Of a stretch of 64,000 nt of DNA, positions 9,179 through 17,505 are shown one piece after another (position 1 is the first letter of the stretch; the number at the start of each line of letters is the position of its first letter). The stretch comes from Halospeciosus flavus (lineage in GTDB: Archaea; Halobacteriota; Halobacteria; Halobacteriales; Halobacteriaceae). The notes under the pieces are model-generated. The model made no database searches. It had not been told where the DNA came from and saw only the letters and a program-made list of their open reading frames with translations. The position numbers and the translations under genes were made by a program. Location of the stretch: positions 1 to 64,000 of the forward strand of contig NZ_CP122312.1 of assembly GCF_029814175.1 (NCBI RefSeq), given 5' to 3'.

Positions 9179-9916
9179 TCAGACGTGCTCTTCGACGAGC
9201 GACTGGAGTTGGTCGCGGACGGTCGCGACGTCCGTGCTCTCTATCGTCGTGCTCGTCTTCCGTTCGTCCGTCTCGGCTAACTCCGAGAGCAGTCCGCCGC
9301 GGCGGTCGACCTCGACGAACAGCGTGAGCGCGTCGGCGTCCGGACGGGCGACGAGTTCGACCTCGTCGAGGTCGTCGACGAACTGACCGGACTGCGGGCG
9401 GAACTCGAACTCCTGGACGAACGGCCGGCCGGTCGTGTAGCGGCCGTGGGGGTCGTACTCGCAGTCGGCCGTCCGGAACGAGAAGCCCAGTTCGTCCATC
9501 GCGTCGAAGACGGCCTGGAGACGCGGCGTCGGTTGGACGTCGAGGTAGTCGGTGTCTTCTGGGTCGACGGCACGTTCGATGTCGAGTTCGGTCTCGATCC
9601 AGACGCGCGTGTTGCCGATGGTGACCGGCGTCTCGTAAGGAACGTCGATGTCGACCGTCCGAGTCTCCTCGGCGTCGGGTTCGATGGTCAGCGACTCGGT
9701 GAGCGTGAAGCGGTCGATGTCGACTTCCGTGTAGCCGTCGTCGGTCTTGGCCCGCGTCTCCAGTTCGAAGCGGATCGCGCCGACGTCCTGTTCGGCGTTG
9801 CCGCCGGTGATCTGTACTTCGGCCTCGACGGTTTCGCCGGGCGTGACGGTCGTGGAGGGCAGGACGGTATCGACGGTCGCGTTGCCGATACCGATACTCG
9901 CGAGGATCTTTTTCAT
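9179..9916 (-). CDS. Spo0M-like (sporulation-control/arrestin-fold) protein
   Basis: A 245-aa protein matching the Spo0M family, which has an arrestin-like beta-sandwich fold. It begins MKKILASIGIGNATVDTVL and continues with the GETVEAEVQITGG and RTVDIDVPYETPVTIG segments typical of the family; the C-terminal part (about residues 150-240) includes VQEFEFRP. Haloarchaea do not sporulate and the function there is not established. The ATG at 9916 fits the conserved N-terminus better than the longer upstream reading. It is convergent with the symporter operon. Confidence 0.88.
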   Translation of the reverse strand: MKKILASIGIGNATVDTVLPSTTVTPGETVEAEVQITGGNAEQDVGAIRFELETRAKTDDGYTEVDIDRFTLTESLTIEPDAEETRTVDIDVPYETPVTIGNTRVWIETELDIERAVDPEDTDYLDVQPTPRLQAVFDAMDELGFSFRTADCEYDPHGRYTTGRPFVQEFEFRPQSGQFVDDLDEVELVARPDADALTLFVEVDRRGGLLSELAETDERKTSTTIESTDVATVRDQLQSLVEEHV

Positions 9917-10017
9917 GGTGTCCACTCGACACCTCTCCAGGCGCCGAGTTGAATCTTTGCCCTGAATCTCACTACGTTTCACCCCGACTCCGCCCGAGCC
10001 ACTGTGAGCCTCCCCGC

Positions 10018-10994
10018 TCAGGACTGGCCGGGCTTCTTCGAGTGCTCCCGGACCGACGTCGCGGGCTCCTTCCTGTTCTGGCCTCCGAGGAACGGGACGG
10101 TGTCACGGACGTCGATGGAGTCACTCCCGAGGACGACGAACCCGGTGAGGATCGTCAGGAAGCCCGCGATGGCGAGCGTCGAAATCGTCTCACCGAGGAG
10201 CGCCCAGCCACCGAGGCTCGCGACGACCGGGACGACGTAGAACGCGAGGTTCGCCCGAATCGCCCCGGTCTCGTCGATGAGTCCGAAGTAGGCGACGTAG
10301 GCGACGGCACCGGCGAAGAGGCCGACGTACGCGAGGGCGAGGAGGGCTTCCGACGTCCAGACGACGTTCGCGGCCGACTCGCCGCGCCACCAACTCAGGC
10401 CGTGCGTGAGAACCGCTGCGATGGGGAGTGCCCAGGCGGTCCGAGCGGTGCTCGACAGACTACTGTCGGCCCGCCGAACGAGGACGCTCCCGAGCGCGCC
10501 ACTCACCGCACCGGCGAACAGGATGGACTTGCCGACGAGACCGCCGGTGAGGTTCCCGGGTCGGGATTCACGACGAGGACGACGCCGAGGAGTGCGAGCG
10601 CCATCCCGCTGGCCTCCCGCGAGGAGAGGCGCTCGTCGGCGAGCAGGAGTCCGGCGAACACCGGAGTCAGGATCGGGTTGAGGCTGAACATGATCGACCC
10701 GACCGCGCTGGTCGTGTACTGCTGGCCGACGAACAGTAACGCGTTCGTCAGTCCGATGGCGAAGACGCCGGTCGCGAGGATACTGGCGACGTCTCCGGCC
10801 GTCCGCGGGAGGAGTTGTCGCCGTGGGACCGCGTAGGCCGCGTAGAGCGCGATGGCGACGGTCGCGACGTCGTAGCGGAGTGCGACGAACAGGAGCGGCG
10901 GGAAGTAATCGAGGCCCGCCTTCGTCGCGACGAACGTCCCTCCGAAGAGGAGACTCGTCGCCACGAAGAGCGCAATCGTGCGACGGCCGACCAT
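10018..10994 (-). pseudogene. EamA/DMT family transporter, frameshifted
   Basis: A ten-helix drug/metabolite exporter made of two EamA halves. The N-terminal half (start ATG at 10994, MVGRRTIALFVATSLLFGGTF) reads to VVLVVNPDPG, and the C-terminal half continues in another frame with SGALGSVLVRR to the stop at 10018. One missing base near 10555, in a CCCGGG context, would restore one reading of about 325 aa. The break lies between the two halves, so this may be a consensus error. It is divergent from the FilR1-type regulator at 11229, suggesting that regulator once controlled it. Confidence 0.8.
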
Positions 10995-11104
10995 CTTACC
11001 GAGTCACCTCGTCGCGTCCGTGGCGGTCGAGTGCGACCGCCGTCTCGAGAGTGAGAGTCATCTTACTCTCCACTAGGCGTGTCGGCCATATAGTTCCGTT
11101 CAAG

Positions 11105-11183
11105 AAATTTTTCGCGGTAAGAAAAATGCTGACCCCGGTAAAATCCGGGACGGCACTGGGTGATTGCACCCCGTGAAAAATTT
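11105..11183. promoter_or_regulatory. Divergent AT-rich regulatory region with an inverted repeat
   Basis: Between the EamA gene and the regulator, 10995-11228, is the only strongly AT-rich patch nearby. AAATTTTTC at 11105-11113 is matched by its exact complement GAAAAATTT at 11175-11183. The layout fits a divergent promoter with operator half-sites, but spacing is long and no binding data are implied. Confidence 0.35.
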
Positions 11184-11228
11184 TCGACGGACGAAAACCG
11201 TTTTCCCGCGTCGGCTACCAGCACCGGT

Positions 11229-11676
11229 ATGGAAGCGGAACTGGAAGAGATCGAGTTTCTCGCGCTCTCGCCCAACCGGGTCGAGGTGCTCAGACTCCTC
11301 GCGGCGGAGCCACGGACACGTCGCGAACTCGCGGCGGCGACCGACGCCTCGCAGGCGACGATCGGGCGCATCCTCCAGGACTTCGAGGAGCGTTCCTGGA
11401 TCGAACGGACGAACGGTGAGTACGTCGCGACCCCGACCGGAACGTTGGTCGCTGACGGGTTCACGGACCTCCTCGACATCTTCGAGGTCGAGTCGAAACT
11501 CCGCGATGTCGTGGAGTACCTGCCGGCCGACGCCCTGGACTTCGACCTCCGGCACCTCGCGGACGCGACCATCACGACGCCGAGTCAGACCCGGCCGAAC
11601 GCTCCAGTACAGCGCGTCCTCGACCTCCTGCGCGACGCCGAGGAGGTCCGCGTGTTCTCGCACGCGTTCAACGAGC
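11229..11676 (+). pseudogene. HTH transcriptional regulator with FilR1-type domain, truncated by the right repeat arm
   Basis: It starts at ATG 11229 with a winged helix (LSPNRVEVLRLLAAEPRTRRELA, then ATIGRILQDFEER) and continues into the first part of a sensor domain resembling the FilR1 middle domain found in haloarchaeal regulators (DAEEVRVFSHAFNE). At 11677 the sequence switches to the reversed HisD-like gene. The reading frame continues with unrelated residues to a stop at 11786. About 149 of the expected 250 or so residues remain. The missing 3' part is not in this window, so the arm insertion or rearrangement broke this gene. Confidence 0.8.
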
Positions 11677-11980
11677 ACTCCTTCTCGAAGCCCTCGACGT
11701 GCTGGAGCTGCTCCTCGTGGAACTCGCGGACGTTCTCGATCGTGTTGTCGATGGCCGCGCGTTCGTCCTCCGTCAGCGCCTCGTGAGCCTGTTCGATCTC
11801 TTCTTCGGAGACCTGGATCTCTTCGCGTTCGATGTCGTCGAACTTCTGGGTGAGACGGTGGAGCGCGTCGTCGCCGTTCTCGCGAACGTCGTCGAGGATC
11901 TCCCGGACCGCCTCGGTCACTTCCTGGTCGATCTCGAGTGAGGCATCCTCTGCCTCTTTCAGGTAGGTAACGTCTGACAT
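11677..11980 (-). pseudogene. 5' fragment of the HisD-like dehydrogenase (right arm)
   Basis: The first 101 codons are identical to the start of the gene at 5492-6808, ending at the repeat boundary. The downstream reading enters the regulator sequence antisense and stops at 11585. No catalytic residues are included, so it cannot be active. After an inversion of the core, this fragment would be rejoined exactly to the 3' part of the gene. Confidence 0.9.
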
Positions 11981-12032
11981 CGAACGTGACACTCTCGGCC
12001 TGTAACTAAAAGATTCGGCAAGGAGAAAGGCT

Positions 12033-12799
12033 CTATCGGTTGTTCTGTGAGAGGATTTCGAGCTCCAATTCGTTCGCGACGCGTGACACGATAGCCGGGA
12101 GTTCCGACTGGAATCGCTCCCCCTCGAAGCGTGTTTGTGGACCAGAGATGACGACGGCGCCCTGTAAGTCCCCTTCCGGCGACACCGGACTCGCGACGGC
12201 GCGAAATCCCTCGAACGTCTCGTTCTCGTTCGTGGCGTATCCCTGTTCTCGAACCGTGTCTAACTCCTCGAAGAGACGGTCGAGACTGGTGATCGTGTGT
12301 TCGGTGTGGCGCGTGAGTCCGTGTTCGTCGACGATTTCGTGGACGCGCCGCCGCGGGAGTTCCGAGAGGATGGCCTTGCCGGCCGCGATGTCGTGGAGGT
12401 CGACGCGCTTGCCGACGCGGCCGTACGGTTGGATGGCGTCCTCCCCGAGTGCCTTCTCGACGTAGACGGCCTGTCCGTGCTCTTCGACGACGAACCAGGC
12501 CATCTCGCCGGTCTCCTCCGCGAGCGCTTCGAGCGCGGACTCGAGGTGGTCGGCGAAGTCGAGTTTCTGCTTGGCCCGGACGCCGTGTTTCAGGAACTTC
12601 AGCCCAGCTGGTAGCGGTCGCCGTCCTTGACGACGTAGTCGAGTTCCTGGAGCGTCGAGAGGTGGTCGTAGGCGTTACTCTTCGAGATGTCGAGGCTGTC
12701 GGCGACCGCCGTCGCCGTGGCGCCACCCTCCTGGTCGAGTGCCTCGACGACGCTGAAGACGGTGTGCGTCGTGCGGACACCCTGCCCACGGTTGCTCAT
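12033..12799 (-). pseudogene. IclR family regulator, right copy, frameshifted
   Basis: Mirror copy of 4672-5439. A single missing base near 12606 (CAGCTGGG here against CAGCTAGGG in the left arm) ends the first reading after the winged helix, at RYQLG. The effector domain resumes in another frame, visible from MAWFVVEEHGQ to the same C-terminus. Either this copy is a real one-base mutant, leaving one functional IclR in the region, or both arms carry different miscalls of an original CAG CTG/CTC GGG CTG. Confidence 0.85.
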
Positions 12800-12839
12800 G
12801 TCTCTCCCGAAAACGGTCGGTCCCCTTCCACATTTCGAA

Positions 12840-12856
12840 TTCCACTATCGGTGGAA
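12840..12856. promoter_or_regulatory. Palindromic operator candidate upstream of the IclR gene (right arm)
   Basis: Identical copy of the TTCCAC-N5-GTGGAA palindrome at 4615-4631, placed 40 bp before the frameshifted IclR copy. Confidence 0.5.
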
Positions 12857-12940
12857 CGACTCAGCCACGACGGAGGCGTTTCGGGGCGACACTCGGATAA
12901 TTTCCCAACACCGAGTCCAGAAATAGTGGATTCGACGATC

Positions 12941-13972
12941 TCAGTCCTCCATCGTGATCACGCCCTTGACCGTGTCGGGTTCCATCGACCGGCGGAAGGC
13001 GGCGTCGATGTCGTCGAGCGAACTCTCGAAGTCGACGATTCCCTCGACGTCGACGGTGCCGTCCGCGAGGAGGTCGACCGCCGCGTCGTAGGTGTTCGCG
13101 TACCGGAACGACCCGTGGACGTCGAGTTCGTTGTCGATGACGTCGAGGACGTCGATGGGGACCTCGGCCTCGTCCGCGAGGCCGACGAGGACGACGGTGC
13201 CACCGCGCCGGACGCCGTCGAGCGTCGATTTGATCGAGGGTTTCGCGCCCGACGCCTCGACGACGACGTCCGCACCGACGCCGTCGGTGTACTCGTCGAC
13301 GGCGGTCGCGAGGTCGGTCTGCGTGACGTCGATGGTCAGGTCGGCCCCGCGTGCCTCGGCACGGTCGAGTTTCGACTCGACGACGTCGGTCACGAGGACG
13401 TCCGTCGCGCCCATCGCGCGTGCGGCCTCCATCACGAGTAGACCGATGGGACCGGCACCCGTGACGAAGACGGTGTCACCGACGTCGACGTCGCCGCGAC
13501 GGCAAGCGTGGATGCCGACGCTGAGCGGTTCGCACAGTGCGCCCTCGCGCGTCGAGACGGACTCGGGGAGTTCGTAGACGAAGTCGGCCGGCCACGCGAC
13601 GTACTCGGCGAACGCCCCGTCGTGCGGCGGCGTCGCCATGAATTCGACTTCCTCGCAGAGGTGGTACTCCCCGCGCTTGCAGTGCGCGCACTGTCGACAC
13701 GGGATGCCCGGTTCCAGTGTGACGCGCGCGCCGACCGACACCGAGTCGACGTCCTCGCCGGTCGCGACGACCTCGCCGGCGCTCTCGTGGCCGAGCACCA
13801 GCGGACCTTCCACGACGTAGTCGCCGATGCGACCGTGTTCGTAGTAGTGGACGTCGGAGCCACAGATTCCGACGTCGCGGATGGCGACGAGCACCTCCTC
13901 GGCGGCCGGTTCCGGCCGCGCTCGCTCCCGGACTTCGAACTCCTCGACGTCGGTCAACACTGCAGTCTGCAT
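12941..13972 (-). CDS. Zinc-dependent sorbitol/polyol dehydrogenase family protein, right copy
   Basis: Encodes the same 343-aa protein as 3499-4530 with no amino-acid difference: catalytic zinc Cys (GICGSD) and His (GHESAGE), a four-Cys structural zinc lobe, and a GAGPIGLL nucleotide-binding turn. It is divergent from the intact ABC operon that starts at 14180, so in this arm the transporter and the dehydrogenase form a complete divergent pair. A likely role is oxidation of the imported polyol to a ketose; substrate is inferred from family and context only. Confidence 0.9.
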   Translation of the reverse strand: MQTAVLTDVEEFEVRERARPEPAAEEVLVAIRDVGICGSDVHYYEHGRIGDYVVEGPLVLGHESAGEVVATGEDVDSVSVGARVTLEPGIPCRQCAHCKRGEYHLCEEVEFMATPPHDGAFAEYVAWPADFVYELPESVSTREGALCEPLSVGIHACRRGDVDVGDTVFVTGAGPIGLLVMEAARAMGATDVLVTDVVESKLDRAEARGADLTIDVTQTDLATAVDEYTDGVGADVVVEASGAKPSIKSTLDGVRRGGTVVLVGLADEAEVPIDVLDVIDNELDVHGSFRYANTYDAAVDLLADGTVDVEGIVDFESSLDDIDAAFRRSMEPDTVKGVITMED

Positions 13973-14137
13973 GGTTGGTGCGAACAAACATCACGACAAA
14001 AGCGTGTCGGTCGGCCGTCGGCGGCACGGTCGAACCGACGCGGAGACGGTCGTGAGACCGAATCACCGGACTGCTCGACGGTTCGCCGAAACCGGCCGCT
14101 CACTCCGTGACAGTACTATCAACAATCGTAAGGAAGA

Positions 14138-14144
14138 TTTATTA
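14138..14144 (+). promoter_or_regulatory. TATA-like box of the ABC transporter operon
   Basis: TTTATTA in an AT-rich patch, centred about 38 bp before the chosen ATG at 14180 and 24 bp before an in-frame GTG at 14165. The spacing places transcription start near 14165-14168, giving a very short or absent leader. The same box is in the left arm at 3327-3333. Confidence 0.45.
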
Positions 14145-14179
14145 ACACACATGATTATTCCTGAGTGGGCCGAAATACC

Positions 14180-15637
14180 ATGGGAGACGACAACGGGCAT
14201 ACGTCGAACGACGGGCCGACTACCAAACGACGCGGGTTCCTGGCTGCGACGGGCGCGGCCGGAGTCGCGAGCATCGCGGGCTGTTCCAGTGGCGGCGGCG
14301 GTGGCGAGACCACGACGCCGCCGAAGGACGTCGAACCAGCCTCGGAGATCAACTTCATCTCCGAGTCGACGCCGCCGTCGGTCGCGATCAAGGGAATCGT
14401 CGACGAGTTCCAGAAGCAGACGGGAATCACGGTCAACATGACCCTGGTCCCGTTCAACAACTACTCGGAGAAAATCGCGTCCGACCTGACGAGCAAGTCG
14501 GGGAACTATCAGGCGTTCTACGTCGACCCGTACGTCGTCGGCGCGAAGTACTACCCCTACATCCAGTCGCTCGACCCGTTCATCAACTCCGACGACTGGG
14601 CAGACGTCCCGAAGGGCGTCAACGACTTCATCGACAGTCATCTGGACGCGTGTGGTCGGTACGGTGACGGCCGCCTCCGTGCGTTCCCCTACGACTGTCC
14701 GACGATGATGTGGGTGTACCGCGACGACATCATCAACAAGTACAAAGAGCAGGCCGAGAAGGACCTCGGGTTCCCGTTCGAGCCAGGTCCGGAGCGGACG
14801 TGGCAGGAGTACTTCGAGATGGCGAAGTGGATGAACGAGAACGTCGACGAAGTCCCCTACGGGACCGGTCACCAGGCGAAGCAACACGACTCGCTACAGT
14901 GTGACTTCCACAACGTGTTCTGGGCCCACGGCGCCGAGGACTTCACTGGGTACAACGGGAAGCCCGGCGACGAGGTCCCCAAATCGGACAAGATCACGCC
15001 GACCTTCGCGGAGACCGGCGTCGGGGCCGCGGAGTTCTACAAGAACCTCATCGACATCGCCCACCCGGGGTCGACGACCTGGACGTGGTCGGGTGTCGGT
15101 CAGGCCTTCGCACAGGGGAAGATCGCGATGTGCCCCGAGTGGCACGAGTTCAACGCGATGTTCACGAACCCGGACCAGAGCCAGGTCGCCGACAAGGTCT
15201 CCTGGTCGCTGCTCCCGCAGGGGGACAAGCGGAGCGCCAACATCTACGGCGGGTCCGGTATCGGCATCAACAAGTTCGCGAGTGACGCCGAGAAGAAAGC
15301 CGCCTGGAAGTTCATCACCTGGGCAACGTCGCCCGAGATTCAGCTCCGTATCCTGAAGAAGACCGGCGGGACGCCGACGCGGAACTCGGTCTACAACATG
15401 GAGGAGGTCAAGCAGGCCGCCCAGGCGTCCTCGGAGGAGAGCCAGTACCCGAACGTCGTTCCCCCCGTCCGGGAGGCGTGGAAGGACAGCAACGTCGGTC
15501 TCCGTCCGCACATCCCGCAGTGGCCGGAACTCGACAAGATCCTCTACACGGAGGTCTCGAAGATGATCAACGACAAGAAGTCGCCGAAAGCAGCGATGCA
15601 GTCCATCGATAGCAGCTGGAAACAGACCCTGCAGTAA
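14180..15637 (+). CDS. Sugar ABC transporter substrate-binding lipoprotein (CUT1 family)
   Basis: A 485-aa extracytoplasmic binding protein (COG1653 type). The N-terminus has a Tat signal with lipobox (TTKRRGFLAATGAAG then AGC), followed by a Gly-rich linker and a two-lobe binding domain (SEINFISES, QAFYVDPYVV, a C-terminal WPELDKILYTEV). The Cys would be lipid-modified after export. It heads the operon binding protein, permease, permease, TrmB-kinase fusion, ATPase, dehydrogenase, aldolase. This copy is unbroken, unlike its mirror at 1840-3291. A GTG at 14165 is an alternative start adding five residues. Substrate is probably a sugar or polyol. Confidence 0.92.
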   Translation: MGDDNGHTSNDGPTTKRRGFLAATGAAGVASIAGCSSGGGGGETTTPPKDVEPASEINFISESTPPSVAIKGIVDEFQKQTGITVNMTLVPFNNYSEKIASDLTSKSGNYQAFYVDPYVVGAKYYPYIQSLDPFINSDDWADVPKGVNDFIDSHLDACGRYGDGRLRAFPYDCPTMMWVYRDDIINKYKEQAEKDLGFPFEPGPERTWQEYFEMAKWMNENVDEVPYGTGHQAKQHDSLQCDFHNVFWAHGAEDFTGYNGKPGDEVPKSDKITPTFAETGVGAAEFYKNLIDIAHPGSTTWTWSGVGQAFAQGKIAMCPEWHEFNAMFTNPDQSQVADKVSWSLLPQGDKRSANIYGGSGIGINKFASDAEKKAAWKFITWATSPEIQLRILKKTGGTPTRNSVYNMEEVKQAAQASSEESQYPNVVPPVREAWKDSNVGLRPHIPQWPELDKILYTEVSKMINDKKSPKAAMQSIDSSWKQTLQ

Positions 15638-15682
15638 CCCCCCACGCTTTCGGCACCTCGATTCCGACCCGTCACGACAACC

Positions 15683-16627
15683 ATGTCACTGCAACACGAT
15701 CACGAAGAGATACACGTCGGGAAAGAACCCGACACCAGTTCGGGGTATCTGGAATCGGTCCCGGTGTCCTTCGAGACACTGCTCCTGATTCCGTCACTCC
15801 TCGTCCTGGGAATCCTCAGTATCGCCCCCCTCGCCGTCATCCTCTGGATGTCGGTCATGGAGATCAACTTCCTGCCGGGCCACAATCCGACGTTCATCGG
15901 ACTCCAGAACTACCGGCAGATGTTCAACGGGACGGTCGCGCACTCTTGGTACGCCACCGTCGTCTACGTCGGTGGGTCGCTCACCCTCCAGATTACGCTC
16001 GGAACGCTCATCGCGACGATGCTTGACCGGGTCTCCCGCGGCGAGAACGTCCTGACGAGCGTCATCATCATGCCGATGATGATCGCGCCGGTCGTCGTCG
16101 GACTCCTCTGGCAGTTCCTCCTGAACCCGAGTTTCGGGCTGTACTCTTGGATGTTGAATCAGCTCGGGCTCTTCGTCAACGAGCCAATTCTCGGCGACAG
16201 TGTCGGTGCGATGGCCGCAGTCATCGTGATGGACACGTGGGAGTGGACGCCGCTGGTGGTCCTCATCGTCCTCGCCGGTTTGAAGTCCATCCCCGCACAG
16301 CTGTACGAGGCCGCACGCGTCGACGGCGCCAACGTACTCCAAGAGTTCTGGCACATCACGCTGCCGATGCTCAAGCCGGCGCTGGCCATCGCGCTGTTGC
16401 TCCGGTCGATGGACCTGATGCGGTACTTCACGAAAATCTTCATCACGACCGGCGGCGGCCCGGCGAACGCGACGAAGATCATCGGCTTCTTCGTCTACGA
16501 ACAGTCGCTTCGCTTCTACAATCTCGGCTACGGGTCCGCACTCGGCGTCGGGATGCTCGTCGTGACCGTCCTCCTCGGAATGTTCTTCGTCGAGACGATC
16601 ATGGGAGGTGCTGGCGACAATGAGTAA
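15683..16627 (+). CDS. ABC sugar transporter permease (MalF/UgpA type)
   Basis: A 314-aa membrane protein with six main hydrophobic segments (first at about residues 32-58) and the EAA loop at residues 209-230 (YEAARVDGANVL, then ITLP) that contacts the ATPase. It starts 45 bp after the binding-protein gene and overlaps permease 2 by 8 bp, so the two permeases are probably translated together. This is the intact copy; the left-arm counterpart is broken twice. Confidence 0.92.
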   Translation: MSLQHDHEEIHVGKEPDTSSGYLESVPVSFETLLLIPSLLVLGILSIAPLAVILWMSVMEINFLPGHNPTFIGLQNYRQMFNGTVAHSWYATVVYVGGSLTLQITLGTLIATMLDRVSRGENVLTSVIIMPMMIAPVVVGLLWQFLLNPSFGLYSWMLNQLGLFVNEPILGDSVGAMAAVIVMDTWEWTPLVVLIVLAGLKSIPAQLYEAARVDGANVLQEFWHITLPMLKPALAIALLLRSMDLMRYFTKIFITTGGGPANATKIIGFFVYEQSLRFYNLGYGSALGVGMLVVTVLLGMFFVETIMGGAGDNE

Positions 16628-17474
16628 CGCAGTCGCCCACCAGACGTCGTTCCAGGACAGGATACAGCAGATCGCACCCTACGCGATCCTCGTGCTGTTC
16701 GCACTGTGGACGCTCGTCCCCATCGTCTGGATGCTCATCTCGTCGCTGAAGATCCGGACGAGCATGTTCACGATGCCGCCGGACCTCATCTTCGACCCGA
16801 CACTCCGCTACTACCAGGAGTTGCTGTTCGGCGCGAATCCGCTGACGAAGTACCTCATGAACAGCGCGATCGTCTCGGTGTCGAGCGCCGTCATCGCGGT
16901 GTCACTCGGGACACTCGGGGGGTACGGACTCTCGCGCATCGAGATGTCCGGCAAGAAGCACCTCGCGTTCTGGATCATCTCGACGCGAATGGCGCCGATC
17001 GCGGTCGTCATCGTCCCCCTGTTCTTCATCTACAACTTCCTCGGGTTGTTGAACACCTACCTCGGGCTGATCATCGCGTACACCACGTTCAACCTCCCGT
17101 TCGCCATCTGGCTGATGCGGTCGTTCTTCGACGAGATTCCCGAGGAACTCGAAGAGGCCGCACAGATAGACGGCGCGACGCGGTGGCAGGCGTTCTACAA
17201 GGTCGCACTCCCGCTCGTCCTCCCGGGGATGGGCGCGACGGCGATCATCTCCATCGTCTTCGCGTGGAACGACTTCCTGTTCGCGCTGATCTTCACGAAC
17301 AGCGAGACCCAGACGATCCCGGTCGCGGCCGCCCAGCTCGTGACCCAGACCGGGACCCTGTGGGGGCAGGTGATGGCCATCGGCGTCGTCATCCTCCTCC
17401 CGATGGTCCTCTTCGGCATGATCGTGAAGAACTACCTCGTGAGCGGGCTGACCATGGGGGCGATGAAGCAGTGA
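16620..17474 (+). CDS. ABC sugar transporter permease (MalG type)
   Basis: A 284-aa permease with a long first periplasmic loop after the first helix and a C-terminal EAA loop (EEAAQIDGATRWQAF, then VALP). The start is the ATG at 16620 that overlaps the permease 1 stop region. It pairs with permease 1 to form the membrane channel. The gene ends 7 bp before the last base that matches the left arm, so the visible duplication covers both permeases completely. Confidence 0.92.
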   Translation: MSNAVAHQTSFQDRIQQIAPYAILVLFALWTLVPIVWMLISSLKIRTSMFTMPPDLIFDPTLRYYQELLFGANPLTKYLMNSAIVSVSSAVIAVSLGTLGGYGLSRIEMSGKKHLAFWIISTRMAPIAVVIVPLFFIYNFLGLLNTYLGLIIAYTTFNLPFAIWLMRSFFDEIPEELEEAAQIDGATRWQAFYKVALPLVLPGMGATAIISIVFAWNDFLFALIFTNSETQTIPVAAAQLVTQTGTLWGQVMAIGVVILLPMVLFGMIVKNYLVSGLTMGAMKQ

Positions 17475-17505
17475 CCCGCCCCAGCCATCGAACGGTGTCA
17501 GGACG

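Larger units (their letters stand above)
11677..17481. repeat. Right arm of the large inverted repeat
   Basis: Reverse complement of 1-5795 with about nine small differences. It begins abruptly at 11677 inside the FilR1-type regulator and remains matched to 17481, just past the permease 2 stop, where the left copy reaches the window edge. In this arm the three ABC genes are intact but the IclR gene is frameshifted. Homologous recombination between the arms would invert the 5881-bp core 5796-11676. Confidence 0.95.
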
